A stretch of 63,804 bases of DNA from Chloroflexota bacterium (GTDB taxonomy: Bacteria > Chloroflexota > UBA4733). Both the position numbers and the translations under genes were made by a program. The DNA is taken from the NCBI GenBank assembly GCA_023381895.1, contig JAMCTA010000056.1, forward strand, positions 1 through 63,804. Reading direction: 5' to 3'. Below are positions 15,639 to 24,943 of this stretch, one piece after another; the first letter of the stretch is position 1, and the number at the start of each line of letters is the position of its first letter. A model generated the notes under the pieces. It did not search any database. It had not been told where the DNA came from and saw nothing but the letters and a program-made list of their open reading frames with translations.

Positions 15639-16439
15639 CTACTGACTGTAAGCGAACGTCACCGCGACGCGGGACGTGACTTGCTGCGTCCCAACCTCAA
15701 CCGGTGTCCGTACAGCAGTCGACGCAGCCATCGGGGCAATAGATGAGACAGGGCGGGGTCCACCGCTGCTTTGCTCCGACACGTTGATAATTCCGGTGAT
15801 CTTCACACCAGCGGCCGCGGCGATAGCATCCGCCTTGGCCCGCGCTTGAGCCATCGCAGCTTTCAACGCTTGTAACTGCAAAGCCGTCGGATCAGCAATC
15901 CCGAACTGGATGCTGACCGACGAGTTGGCACCAGCCATCACTCCCGCATCGAGGACGGCTGCCGCCTTAGAGACATTCCGTGCCGTCACTTGGACGGAGT
16001 TCCTCGCACTATAGCCGGTGATTTTTGGTGTCCCCGCGCCGTTCTGTCCACGTGAATACTCTGGTTCGATTGAGTAGTTCAGCGTCCTGATGTCCTTGGC
16101 GTCGATCCCCTGCGCTTTCAAGGCAGCAATCACCGTCGACATCGTGTGTGCGTTCTCTGATGATGCGCTGGCTGCAGTTGCAGCCTGCGTTACGACGCCA
16201 AACGTGAGGTAGGCCACGTCCGGGGCGGCTGATGCGCTGCCCTCACCCGTCACAACGATGTCTGGCGCAGGAGTATTGGTGGCGCTTCCGTTCACACTAG
16301 TCTCCGCCTGGGCACGGGGAACAAGTGGCTGCACCGCTGCAAACGGACCGCCCGGCTCGGACCGACCAACCATGGCTGCAGCTACTCCCAAGCATACGAC
16401 AAGCAATCCCGCGATCACACCCTGCCAGATCCGCCACAC
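15639..16439 (-). CDS. SIMPL-domain (DUF541) exported protein
   Basis: GTG 16439, preceded by AGGAGG at 16446-16451, gives 266 residues. Residues 1-25 form a signal or anchor segment (WQGVIAGLLVVCLGVAAAMVG). After a Pro/Thr-rich linker comes the SIMPL domain, starting PDIVVTGEGSASAAPDVAYL. It contains the conserved GYSARNSVQVTARN strand and the Ala/Lys-rich helix AQARAKADAIAAAAGVKI. SIMPL proteins are periplasmic or surface proteins of poorly known function. A longer frame open from 16535 would put charged and Cys-rich residues ahead of the signal segment, so I reject it. Confidence 0.88.
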   Translation of the reverse strand: MWRIWQGVIAGLLVVCLGVAAAMVGRSEPGGPFAAVQPLVPRAQAETSVNGSATNTPAPDIVVTGEGSASAAPDVAYLTFGVVTQAATAASASSENAHTMSTVIAALKAQGIDAKDIRTLNYSIEPEYSRGQNGAGTPKITGYSARNSVQVTARNVSKAAAVLDAGVMAGANSSVSIQFGIADPTALQLQALKAAMAQARAKADAIAAAAGVKITGIINVSEQSSGGPRPVSSIAPMAASTAVRTPVEVGTQQVTSRVAVTFAYSQ

Positions 16440-16704
16440 TTGGCACCTCCTTTGCACTTTACAACGTGGTGAGGTGACTCCCAAGCCTTCACCACACTGA
16501 CAACGGAATACGACAATCAGAAGTTCCTTCAGCAATGCTTCGCGAGACCAATCTCGTCTCGTCGCGACTGTATCACCGGCCGTAAACGGCCTGCTGTTAT
16601 GCTGAACGATGAGTTATGGCATATTCCATCCAGCCCCCTCTCGCCCCAGTGTGTGGCTGGGGGATGTCGCACACACGGATGGTTGAAGGCGAAGGGATCA
16701 CGAC

Positions 16705-17403
16705 GTGACAACGAATGGAAATCGCCCGCGACAGGTCACGACACGAGGACCGCTGAATCTGGCAGAGCTTATCGAAGCAAAGCTCATCGAACTGACTGAA
16801 ATCCGCATCGCAGACTCGGAAGCTCTCCTCACGGTCGAGAGCGAGCTTCTCGAGCAGCTTGATACGCTTCCCCAAGGACCGGCTGCAATGGAAGCACGCG
16901 ACCGCCTCCTCGGCTATCACGTGGAACCCAGGGCGGGTGATATCCATGATTATGTCGAGCGTAGGATCGTCACGGAGTACCTGATAGCCATTGGTGTCGA
17001 CGCGGTCGCGCTGCCACTGACGCGTGGTCGCCTTGCCTATTCCCATGTGGCACGCGATGCATCGCTCGTCGCCATACCAGGAGACATAGCCCCTGATGCG
17101 ATCGTGCACCGTCTAACCTCGTGTCCGCGCCTTCTTATCTATCGCCTTGATAGCGAAGGCTTGACGCTTCAGGGCTTGCTGTTCCGCAGAGTGGCTACTC
17201 CTAGCAACCCCCAGTGGCCCGATCACGCGCTGTGGCTCGCAGAAGGCGAAAACGTTGCACGAGCGGATGATCTTCGGGCACTCGTCGACGAGAATGAACA
17301 GTACCAGGCACATTCCTCGCGGATCGCGTCAACGGCTCGCACGACTCCAACACGCCGGCGTGCTCCTCATATTCCGCTTCGTGATGATGGCAAACCCATA
17401 TGA
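16705..17403 (+). CDS. Unknown protein coupled to smpB
   Basis: A 232-residue soluble protein starts at GTG 16705 and ends with TGA overlapping the smpB ATG by 4 bp. The N-terminal half is a charged helical region ([16 protein letters not shown], then [27 protein letters not shown] in pieces). The middle forms alternating strands, and the last 40 residues are Arg/Thr-rich and probably disordered. I do not recognise a family. Coupling to smpB suggests a link to ribosome rescue or RNA handling, but that is only positional evidence. Confidence 0.75.
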   Translation: MTTNGNRPRQVTTRGPLNLAELIEAKLIELTEIRIADSEALLTVESELLEQLDTLPQGPAAMEARDRLLGYHVEPRAGDIHDYVERRIVTEYLIAIGVDAVALPLTRGRLAYSHVARDASLVAIPGDIAPDAIVHRLTSCPRLLIYRLDSEGLTLQGLLFRRVATPSNPQWPDHALWLAEGENVARADDLRALVDENEQYQAHSSRIASTARTTPTRRRAPHIPLRDDGKPI

Positions 17404-17879
17404 GCGGACACAATCACCAATCCCACGATGGCGACGACACCATAGCAGTCAACCGCAGGGCCTACCACGACTACTTCATCGAGGACACGTTTGAGACAGG
17501 AATCGTGCTGACTGGCACTGAAATCAAGTCGATCCGCACTGGCCGGGTCAACCTTCGTGATGGCTACGCACAAGTTCGCAACGGTGAACTCTGGCTGTAC
17601 AATGTCCACATTGCACCGTACGAGCAAGGCAACCGCTACAACCATGAGCCTAAGCGTGACCGCAAGCTCCTCATGCACCGTCAGGAGATCATAGCGCTTG
17701 GCAGCAAGGTCCAGCGTGCAGGTCTTACTCTGGTGCCTCTACGCCTGTATCTCAAGCACGGGCGAGCAAAGGTTGCCCTGGGACTCGCCCGTGGGAAGCG
17801 ACAGTACGATAAGCGTGAGAGTATTGCAGAGCGCGAAGCGCAGCGCGAGATTGCTCGAGCATTCGCTGCTCATCGCTGA
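17400..17879 (+). CDS. smpB: SsrA-binding protein SmpB
   Basis: SmpB binds tmRNA and delivers it to stalled ribosomes for trans-translation. The 159-residue product has the expected motifs: [38 protein letters not shown], and [15 protein letters not shown] near the C-terminus, the tail that mimics mRNA in the decoding channel. An N-terminal extension of about 16 His/Asp-rich residues precedes the core. The ATG overlaps the preceding gene's stop. I did not find the tmRNA gene in this window. Confidence 0.97.
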   Translation: MSGHNHQSHDGDDTIAVNRRAYHDYFIEDTFETGIVLTGTEIKSIRTGRVNLRDGYAQVRNGELWLYNVHIAPYEQGNRYNHEPKRDRKLLMHRQEIIALGSKVQRAGLTLVPLRLYLKHGRAKVALGLARGKRQYDKRESIAEREAQREIARAFAAHR

Positions 17880-17928
17880 ATGGCTCGTCTTCTAAGACAG
17901 GCGAGGACTGGAGAAAGGGGAAGTCCGC

Positions 17929-18864
17929 GTGACTACGCACGTGTTTACGCCCACACACTACTACAACACTCTTGGCTCACATGAGCCCGTACTGTCCATC
18001 GCCTCTGGGGATCACGTACGGACAGCGACAGTGGATGCACGAGGGATCGACCAGCTGGGGCAGTCCGTCGCCACGCGCGGCAATCCCCAAACCGGTCCAT
18101 TCTTCGTCGAAGGCGCAGAGCCGGGCGATGTTCTGGCCGTGCGCTTCCACGAGCTTCGCCCCAACCGCCCAACGGGATGGACTGCCTCGTCTCTGGCTGT
18201 CAATGTCGTCGATCCAGATATGGTCACTGAGCTGCCCACAGAGCGCCCCGTGGCATTGTGGGATGTCGATGTTGAGAAGATGGTGGCCCGGTTGCGCTGG
18301 GACGGCTATCCGGGTGGTCCGCTCACCATACCCCTGCACCCGATGCTCGGATGTTTCGGTGTAGCTCCAAATCAGGGCCAGGCAATCTCAACTGCCACGT
18401 CGGGACCACACGGTGGCAATATGGACTATCGCCACTTTGGCGTCGGTGCCACAGTCTATTTTCCAGTCTTTGTCGATGGGGCGCTGTTCCATCTTGGCGA
18501 TGGGCATGCGGTTCAAGGTGATGGCGAAGTCGTCGGAACCGGAATTGAGATCTCAATGGATGTCGAGTTCTCCGTTGAAGTGGTGAAGCGTCCCGCTGCA
18601 ATCCGCTGGCCCCGAGCTATCACCGGCAACTATCTCGTTGCAGCCGGCAATGCGCGTCCTCTTGATCAAGCACTTCAGCACGCAACGACAGAGCTTCTGC
18701 GCTGGCTCCAGGAAGACTACGGACTGACCGCCCAGCACGCTTCGCTGCTTCTCGGCCAGGTCATCGAATACGACATCGGGAATGTCTTTGATCCTGCCTA
18801 CACCGTTGTTGCCAAAGTAGCGCGCCAGTACCTTCCCGTAGACACGCACCCAACGCTCCCGTAA
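17929..18864 (+). CDS. Acetamidase/formamidase family amidohydrolase
   Basis: The 311-residue protein matches the FmdA/AmdA family, which hydrolyses short amides such as formamide or acetamide to the acid and ammonia. Motifs include GPFFVEGAEPGD, PLHPMLGCFGVAP, GPHGGNMDYRHFGVGATVY and LHLGDGHAVQGDGEVVGTGIE in overlapping order, with the His/Asp residues thought to bind metal. It starts at GTG 17929 after GAAAGGGG. A catabolic cluster of dehydrogenase and peptidase genes follows. The true substrate is not shown by sequence. Confidence 0.9.
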   Translation: MTTHVFTPTHYYNTLGSHEPVLSIASGDHVRTATVDARGIDQLGQSVATRGNPQTGPFFVEGAEPGDVLAVRFHELRPNRPTGWTASSLAVNVVDPDMVTELPTERPVALWDVDVEKMVARLRWDGYPGGPLTIPLHPMLGCFGVAPNQGQAISTATSGPHGGNMDYRHFGVGATVYFPVFVDGALFHLGDGHAVQGDGEVVGTGIEISMDVEFSVEVVKRPAAIRWPRAITGNYLVAAGNARPLDQALQHATTELLRWLQEDYGLTAQHASLLLGQVIEYDIGNVFDPAYTVVAKVARQYLPVDTHPTLP

Positions 18865-18971
18865 CCGAGACGGCCCCAGAGCTCCGACCTTAACTCACAC
18901 CGTGAGCCACTCCTGCTCTTGGCCGCATCTGTTCCAGGCTCTAGACTAGGCCAAAAGCAGGAGGTAGGTTA

Positions 18972-20126
18972 GTGGCAGGAATCATCAGCACGTTTCGATC
19001 CCCGACGCAGGTCCGATTCGGCAAGGGGACACTTGCCCAACTGGGCGAAGTCGTGCAACGATACGCGCCGCAGCGCGTCTTCATCGTGACGGATGTGGGC
19101 GTCATTCGTGCCGGGCTCCTCGACCGAACTACAATGTACTTGCGTAACGCAGGCATTGAGTGGGCCCAGTTCTCTGACGTCGAAGCGAATCCCTCGATAG
19201 AGACGGTCGAGCGTGCGATTACCGCATTTCGAGAGAGCGGCGCCCAGCTCATTCTTGCCCTTGGGGGCGGCAGTGTGATGGATACTTCCAAAGCTGTGGG
19301 CATCCTAGCAACCAACGGCGGCAAGATCACCGACTACGAAGGATTTGAAAAAGTCCCACAACCCCCAACGCCAATCATCGCCGTGCCAACCACGGCAGGA
19401 ACGGCCAGCGAGGTCACCATCTTCTGCGTCATCACTGACCGCTCACGGCACTTTAAGTTCACCGTCGCCTCTTCCTACGCAACAATGGTCGAGGCTGTAC
19501 TCGATCCAGAGGTGACGCTGACAATGCCGCCAGCGCTGACTGCGGCAGTGGGGATGGACACATTGACGCACGCTATCGAGTCGTACGTCAACAAAGACGC
19601 CTACCCTCTGACAGAGGCGCTGAGCTTGCGCAGTGTCAGCCTCGTGCACACGTCTCTGGATCAAGCGGTCCACAATGGGAGCGATGTCGAGGCACGCGCA
19701 TCCATGCTTATGGCCTGCTGGCTCGCGGGAGTGGCTTTCTCGCAGGTTCGCCTCGGCAATGTGCACGCTATGTCCCATCCCGTGGGTGGCTGGTTCAATG
19801 TTCCTCACGGCGTGGCGAATGCGATCATCCTACCCACCGTTATGGAGTTCAACCTTCCGGCAGCATCCCAGAAGTTTGCTGACATCGCCGCGGCAATGGG
19901 ACATCACGCCACCGGTGACACTGACCGTGATGCCCGTGCCGCGGTGGAGCTCGTCCGGAAACTCTCCAAGAGCATCGGGGTACCTGAATCTCTACGGGCT
20001 GTTGGCATCCCTGAAGAGGGTCTGCCAGCCCTCGCTGCCGACGCAATGAAGAGCGGCAACATTGCGCTCAATCCTCGGCTTACTAGTCCTGAGGAAATGT
20101 CGGAGCTTTTCCGCCGATGCTGGTAA
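18972..20126 (+). CDS. Iron-containing alcohol dehydrogenase
   Basis: This 384-residue protein has the group III layout: an N-terminal Rossmann-like domain with the GGGSVMDTSKA motif near residues 97-107, then an all-helical metal domain. Metal ligands are visible as the Asp and His of MDTLTHAIESYV, the His of NVHAMSHPVGG, and the His of NVPHGVANAI. Such enzymes oxidise alcohols or reduce aldehydes with NAD(P). The start is GTG 18972 after GGAGGTAGG. It overlaps the next gene by 10 bp, which indicates a shared transcript. Confidence 0.92.
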   Translation: MAGIISTFRSPTQVRFGKGTLAQLGEVVQRYAPQRVFIVTDVGVIRAGLLDRTTMYLRNAGIEWAQFSDVEANPSIETVERAITAFRESGAQLILALGGGSVMDTSKAVGILATNGGKITDYEGFEKVPQPPTPIIAVPTTAGTASEVTIFCVITDRSRHFKFTVASSYATMVEAVLDPEVTLTMPPALTAAVGMDTLTHAIESYVNKDAYPLTEALSLRSVSLVHTSLDQAVHNGSDVEARASMLMACWLAGVAFSQVRLGNVHAMSHPVGGWFNVPHGVANAIILPTVMEFNLPAASQKFADIAAAMGHHATGDTDRDARAAVELVRKLSKSIGVPESLRAVGIPEEGLPALAADAMKSGNIALNPRLTSPEEMSELFRRCW

Positions 20127-21298
20127 CACAGATTCAAGAAGAAGCCACACGATTCGGCTTCGATGGCTGGCTTCTCGTCGATTTTCGAGGCAGCAATCCC
20201 ATCTTCACAGACCTTGCCGGCCTCAGTGGAATTGTGACGAGGCGCTGTGCTCTCTGGATCCCGTCAGTCGGTGAACCCCGCCTTTTCGGTTCGGCAGTGG
20301 ATGGCCACACCATCACGCGAGCCCCTTGGCCCTCCTCTCTGTACCGCGGGGTAGCCGACTTCCAGCGGCAGCTGCTCGAAGTGCTAGTCCGGGCCAGAGT
20401 GCTGGCCATGGAGTTCACGCCTCGCGGTGAGAATCCTCCAATCTCTCGGGTCGATGCCGGTTTTGTCGACTGGCTGAGGGAGCACGGGAAAGATGTGCGC
20501 TCGTCGGGTAACCTCATCAGTGCCCTCGTACGCTGGGATGAGGACCAGATGCACCTGCATCGTGAAGCAGCGGCAGTTGTCGACAACGTGCGTGCGGCAG
20601 CGTTCAGCGCTGCGCTAGATGCCGGGTATACTGGGAAGTCACTTGCCGAGCACGAGCTCGCGGCCACCATTGTTGCCGATTTCAAGGAAGCTGGCTTGAT
20701 CAATGGTGCTACGGATGTCGCCGTGAACGCCCACGCTGCTGACCCACACTACAGTGCTTCACCGGTCTATCCTTGTCCGATCATTCGCGGCGACTTGCTT
20801 CTCATCGACCTCTGGGCCAAGCGCAATGATCCGCGCGCGCCATTTGCTGACAGTACCTGGGTCGGATTCCTCGGAGGCAGGGCCGAGGTTCCACCCGAGA
20901 TTCAGCTGCGCTTCGACGTGCTGAGGCGTGCCCGTGATCGCGGTCTCGAAACTATCTATCAGGCATTCACTCAAGGCCGCATTCTCCACGGAAGAGAGGT
21001 CGATCAATCTGTGCGGAAAGCCATCACGGATGCAGGATTTGCTGCAGAGATTGCCCATCGTACAGGGCACAGCCTCGGCTGGCACCACATCCACGGCGAC
21101 GGACCGAACTTCGATGACATCGAGTTCCCTGATGATCGCATCGTGCAGGTTGGATCTGGTGTCACGATCGAGCCGGGACTCTATACTGCTGGTCGTTTCG
21201 GGATCCGCCTCGAGATAAGTCTCATCGTGACTGCACACGGTCCCGAGGTCACCACTGCTCTACAAGATCAGCTGGTCACCTTCGACTCTCCACCGTAG
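20117..21298 (+). CDS. M24-family metallopeptidase (Xaa-Pro-like)
   Basis: A creatinase-like N-terminal domain of about 160 residues precedes a pita-bread M24 domain. The five metal ligands look present: Asp in LLIDLWAKR, Asp in PFADSTWVGF, His in HRTGHSLGWHHIHGDGPN, Glu in TIEPGLY, and Glu in IRLEISLI. Spacing and residues differ somewhat from classical aminopeptidase P, so activity is likely but substrate is unclear; creatinase or prolidase-like roles are alternatives. The 393-residue length is typical. The ATG lies 10 bp inside the preceding gene. Confidence 0.85.
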   Translation: MLVTQIQEEATRFGFDGWLLVDFRGSNPIFTDLAGLSGIVTRRCALWIPSVGEPRLFGSAVDGHTITRAPWPSSLYRGVADFQRQLLEVLVRARVLAMEFTPRGENPPISRVDAGFVDWLREHGKDVRSSGNLISALVRWDEDQMHLHREAAAVVDNVRAAAFSAALDAGYTGKSLAEHELAATIVADFKEAGLINGATDVAVNAHAADPHYSASPVYPCPIIRGDLLLIDLWAKRNDPRAPFADSTWVGFLGGRAEVPPEIQLRFDVLRRARDRGLETIYQAFTQGRILHGREVDQSVRKAITDAGFAAEIAHRTGHSLGWHHIHGDGPNFDDIEFPDDRIVQVGSGVTIEPGLYTAGRFGIRLEISLIVTAHGPEVTTALQDQLVTFDSPP

Positions 21299-21412
21299 AC
21301 CGGCGCTCCCGACACACTCGAGCGTAGGATATATTGCCCACCGTGCTGCGCTCGTAGCAGACAGCCGGCAGTAGGCCAGGAGCGCCGGTCAGGCTTGGGA
21401 GGGGAAGACAAG

Positions 21413-22348
21413 GTGATCGTCGTCGCCAGCGCCAATGGAGACGTGGGTATCCGTGCTGCTGTCCGGGTTTTGACCAAGGGGGGATCCGCGCTGGATGCTG
21501 TGGAGGCGGGCATCAAGCCCGTGGAGCTCGATACCAGAGACTTGTCGGTAGGAGTTGGTGGCCTTCCCAACCTGCTCGGCGAGGTTGAGCTCGATGCGAG
21601 CATCATGGACGGGCAGACGCGCGCCGCCGGAAGTGTCGGCGCTTTGAAGCACTACCCTCATCCCATCTCTGTGGCTCGGCGTGTCATGGAGGTGCTCCCG
21701 CACGTATTCCTCGTTGGCGAGGGTGCCGCTCTCTTCGCTGAGGAGATGGGCTTCTCTCGTACTGATCTCCTGACTGAACAGGCGCGACGGATCTGGGCCG
21801 AGCGCCTCGCTCAAGCCGACCAGGATGAGCCCGCTAGTCTTGAGCAATACTACGACACGATGAGGCGCCACTACCAACGCCTGAAGAAGGTCGTGGACCC
21901 GACTGTGCCCAATGAGACGGTCAACTTCCTGGCGTTGGATCGTGCCGGACACCTTGCGGGCGGCGTGAGCACGAGCGGTTGGGCGCTCAAGTATCCAGGT
22001 AGGTTGGGTGATTCGCCCATTATCGGTGCAGGGAACTATACTGACGATCGCTCCGGCGCTGCCGCCTGTACCGGGCGAGGGGAACTGGCCATTCGCGCTT
22101 GCACCGCATTCGCCACGGTCACCAACATGAAACTCGGCATGTCACCGACCGAAGCCTGCATTGCCGCGCTGCAAGAGGTACTTGCCCTGCGCGACGACTT
22201 TGCTGGACCTTTCAATATCGTAGCACTTCGATCGGACGGCGAAGCAGGGGCCGCATCGTCGGTGGTCGGATCCAAATTCATCGTCATGCGCCCCGGCGAC
22301 AGCGAGCCTGAGTACCGACCGCGCGTCCACGTGCAAGCGACTGCGTAG
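21413..22348 (+). CDS. Glycosylasparaginase/isoaspartyl peptidase (Ntn hydrolase)
   Basis: These enzymes cleave themselves before a threonine, which becomes the nucleophile, and then hydrolyse asparagine or glycosyl-asparagine. GTG 21413 follows GGGAGGGG and gives 311 residues. The GGVSTSGWALKYPGRLGDS segment and GAGNYTDDRSGAAACTGRGE are diagnostic. The expected nucleophile is T169 in PNETVNFLALD. The two residues just before it are Asn-Glu where the family usually has His-Asp, so self-cleavage may be altered or may be a clade feature. A TTG at 21395 in the same frame is less likely as a start. Confidence 0.82.
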   Translation: MIVVASANGDVGIRAAVRVLTKGGSALDAVEAGIKPVELDTRDLSVGVGGLPNLLGEVELDASIMDGQTRAAGSVGALKHYPHPISVARRVMEVLPHVFLVGEGAALFAEEMGFSRTDLLTEQARRIWAERLAQADQDEPASLEQYYDTMRRHYQRLKKVVDPTVPNETVNFLALDRAGHLAGGVSTSGWALKYPGRLGDSPIIGAGNYTDDRSGAAACTGRGELAIRACTAFATVTNMKLGMSPTEACIAALQEVLALRDDFAGPFNIVALRSDGEAGAASSVVGSKFIVMRPGDSEPEYRPRVHVQATA

Positions 22349-22465
22349 ACAGGGGCGTTGAATCCTCAGCGAGGAGCATCCGGCGAGCACCGCCGAACCC
22401 AAGCAGTGCCTGGCTCGTGATGCGCACCCGCGTGAGCTTTGTGATGTCTGTCCGAATTCTGAAAT

Positions 22466-23119
22466 TCAGGGTGAAGACGTATTTGTAATCCGGATCGACA
22501 CCGCCACCGCTTCTATGATGGAGGCCCACACCTGGGAGAAGACTGCATCCTGCGTAGCAGATCCATTCACGATGCGCCAGCGATTTCGCTCCTCTGCAGC
22601 AAGGATTTGGTAGCCGCTGCGCACGCGTTCCCGGAACTCGACCCCAGCCTCATCGAAAAAGCTCTCCTTGCCACGAGCTTGCAACCGCTCTGCACTCGTG
22701 GTCAAGGGCAGGTCGAGCAAGATCGTACGAGTTGGTTCCAAGCCTTGTGTTGCAATCCGGTTGACGGCGCGTAAGTCGTCGAGTGGGAGGCCACGTCCAT
22801 AGCCCTGATAGGCCAGCGTAGCGTCAGCGAAGCGATCCGCGAGCACGATCCGTCCCTGAGCAAGCGCCGGCACGATGACCGTTGCAACGAGCTGGGCGCG
22901 GGCCGCGCTCAAGAGAAACAGCTCGGCCAGCGGATGATTGGGGCTCTCGCTCCGCGGAAGAATCAGCCGGCGCAGCTCTTCGCCTAACGAGGTTCCACCT
23001 GGCTCTCTCGTGCGTACGACCCGATAGCCGAGTTGTTCGAGCCTTTCGGCGACGCGCCGTAGCTGCGTCGTCTTGCCGGCTCCATCAATTCCTTCGAAGG
23101 TAAAGAAGGCTCCATCCAC
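22466..23119 (-). CDS. tmk: Thymidylate kinase
   Basis: Tmk phosphorylates dTMP to dTDP for DNA synthesis. The 217-residue product has the P-loop FEGIDGAGKTTQ at 8-19, the DRF-type motif in VLADRFADATLAYQG, the REPGGT substrate loop, and the lid ARGKESFFDEAG. The start is GTG 23119 after GGGAAGGGAAG; only one base separates it from the stop of the R3H ATPase. A longer frame open to 23392 overlaps that gene and lacks support. It converges on the glycosylasparaginase gene. Confidence 0.95.
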   Translation of the reverse strand: MDGAFFTFEGIDGAGKTTQLRRVAERLEQLGYRVVRTREPGGTSLGEELRRLILPRSESPNHPLAELFLLSAARAQLVATVIVPALAQGRIVLADRFADATLAYQGYGRGLPLDDLRAVNRIATQGLEPTRTILLDLPLTTSAERLQARGKESFFDEAGVEFRERVRSGYQILAAEERNRWRIVNGSATQDAVFSQVWASIIEAVAVSIRITNTSSP

Positions 23120-23120
23120 G

Positions 23121-24770
23121 CTAGCGCTTCCCTTCCCGAAAGATGCGTACACTGCGGTTGGGCTCTCGGCCCCAGCTCCGCGATACAAGGTTGTAGCGCT
23201 CGGCCATCGCGTGCTGCAGGCGGCGCGTGCCTGCACTTGCTGGTTCCAGCTGCACAGACTCACCGGTGCCGAGCACGTGGGCGATCGCATCTTCGGTCTC
23301 CCGCAACGCATAGTCCTCTGGGTCCGCGGAGAGATGGAACAGCGAAACCAAGGCCTGGTGAATTTGTTGCTGAGTGTTACTCCGAAGAACATTCACCGGG
23401 ATACCGCGCGCCTCTGCCTCCTGGAGCGTCTCAGGGAAGCGTCGAAAGTAGCTGCGTAGTGTCAGGACAACCTGAGCATCAGCCATGTCGCGCAACACGA
23501 CGAGTGGGAGCTGCAGTGCACGAGCAGCATCATCGAGCTTCGAGCTGCTCACCCCGAACGGAAATACTCGCAGTGGCCTGATGATGGAGTCAGCACCGGG
23601 GGTGTGCTGGTGATTCACCTCGCTCATCTGCAGGGCATGGTCACTCGAGACAGAATGTCCTACAGGAGTGCGGCCGCTCCATCCGTGAGTCAGGCCGGGT
23701 TCTGGGGTTCGATGCCGGCTTCTCTCTGGAAGATCGGCCCGTAGCGGCGGGGTCTGCATGCGATGGGTCTGTACCTCACCATCCTCTCGTCGCACCCGCT
23801 CCTCTGCACTCACTGGCATGCCGCTCAGCACGCCATCGACTGTCTCAGCGACGTCATGGTGAACGATCACATGCCGCCAGTCGACAATCTCGACGATGAT
23901 CTGGAATGTGGGCGGAGCCTTGCGCTCGAGCACCGACTTCCGTGTTCCTCGTCGCCGGGCTTCCTCATCTCCCAGAGTGACCGTCTGGATGCCGCCGATA
24001 AGATCCGAGAGTGTGGGGTTCATCATGAGATTGTCGAGGGTGTTACCGTGCGCCGTACCGATGAGCTGCACCCCGCGTTCCGCGATCGTGCGTGCCGCTG
24101 CAGCCTCGAGCTCGGTGCCAATCTCGTCGATAATGATCACCTCAGGCATGTGATTTTCGACTGCCTCGATCATGACTGCGTGTTGCTGTGCGGGACTCGG
24201 AACTTGCATCCGGCGCGAGCGGCCGATTCCCGGATGCGGAATATCTCCGTCACCGGCGATTTCGTTCGATGTGTCGACGATGATCACTCGCTTGCGAAAG
24301 TCATCGGCAAGGACACGTGCCACCTCTCGCAGCATGGTCGTCTTGCCAACACCTGGCTTGCCGAGCAAGAGTAGGCTCTTCCCCGACTCGATGAGATCCC
24401 GAATGACGGTGATGGTTCCGTAGACCGCTCGCCCGACACGGCAGGTCAAGCCGATAGGGCGTCCGCCCCGGTTGCGAATCACGGAGATACGATGGAGTGT
24501 TCGAGCGATTCCAGCGCGGTTGTCGCCACCAATCTCCCCGACGCCCGCAAGAACCTGATCGATGTCGATCTGCGTGACCGGCGGAAGGTCAAGCAGTAGC
24601 TCTCGTCCTGTGAAGCGAGCTTCGGGAGCCCGGCCAAGATCAAGCACGACTTCCAAGAGGTCACTGTAGTCAGACAGAGAGCGAACAGCGACTGCCACTG
24701 ATTGTGGGAGGACGTTCAACAGGGCGTCGAGATCATCGGTCACACTCGTTCGATCTGCAGGAATCGTCAT
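23121..24770 (-). CDS. R3H-domain AAA ATPase (SpoIIIAA-like)
   Basis: The 549-residue protein combines an ATPase core with Walker A GKPGVGKTT at 137-145 and Walker B VIIIDEIGTELEA. A basic, low-complexity linker lies around residues 330-385. The C-terminal R3H nucleic-acid-binding motif contains RRLQHAMAERYNL and SRSWGREPNRSVRIF. Relatives are annotated as single-stranded nucleic-acid-binding R3H ATPases, often next to tmk. Its task is unclear; RNA or DNA handling is inferred. One base separates its stop from the tmk start, so they form an operon. Confidence 0.88.
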   Translation of the reverse strand: MTIPADRTSVTDDLDALLNVLPQSVAVAVRSLSDYSDLLEVVLDLGRAPEARFTGRELLLDLPPVTQIDIDQVLAGVGEIGGDNRAGIARTLHRISVIRNRGGRPIGLTCRVGRAVYGTITVIRDLIESGKSLLLLGKPGVGKTTMLREVARVLADDFRKRVIIVDTSNEIAGDGDIPHPGIGRSRRMQVPSPAQQHAVMIEAVENHMPEVIIIDEIGTELEAAAARTIAERGVQLIGTAHGNTLDNLMMNPTLSDLIGGIQTVTLGDEEARRRGTRKSVLERKAPPTFQIIVEIVDWRHVIVHHDVAETVDGVLSGMPVSAEERVRREDGEVQTHRMQTPPLRADLPERSRHRTPEPGLTHGWSGRTPVGHSVSSDHALQMSEVNHQHTPGADSIIRPLRVFPFGVSSSKLDDAARALQLPLVVLRDMADAQVVLTLRSYFRRFPETLQEAEARGIPVNVLRSNTQQQIHQALVSLFHLSADPEDYALRETEDAIAHVLGTGESVQLEPASAGTRRLQHAMAERYNLVSRSWGREPNRSVRIFREGKR

Positions 24771-24943
24771 CGATCCTTCCTTCTGCTCTTACGAGCCTTT
24801 ACTAGAATGTGCAAATCAGACGCAACCAATCGCAGGGGATCCAATTTTCGGTGAGCCGGGAGGCGTGCTGGCAATTCGGCAGAGGGTTTTCACCCGATAT
24901 TCGAGTCATCCGCCGACCAGAAGAGCGCAGCGGCTCTCGGGCA

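Noticed and set aside
17400..18000. A tmRNA gene beside smpB.
   Set aside because: No tRNA-like ends or tag frame are visible near smpB; the flanks are protein-coding.
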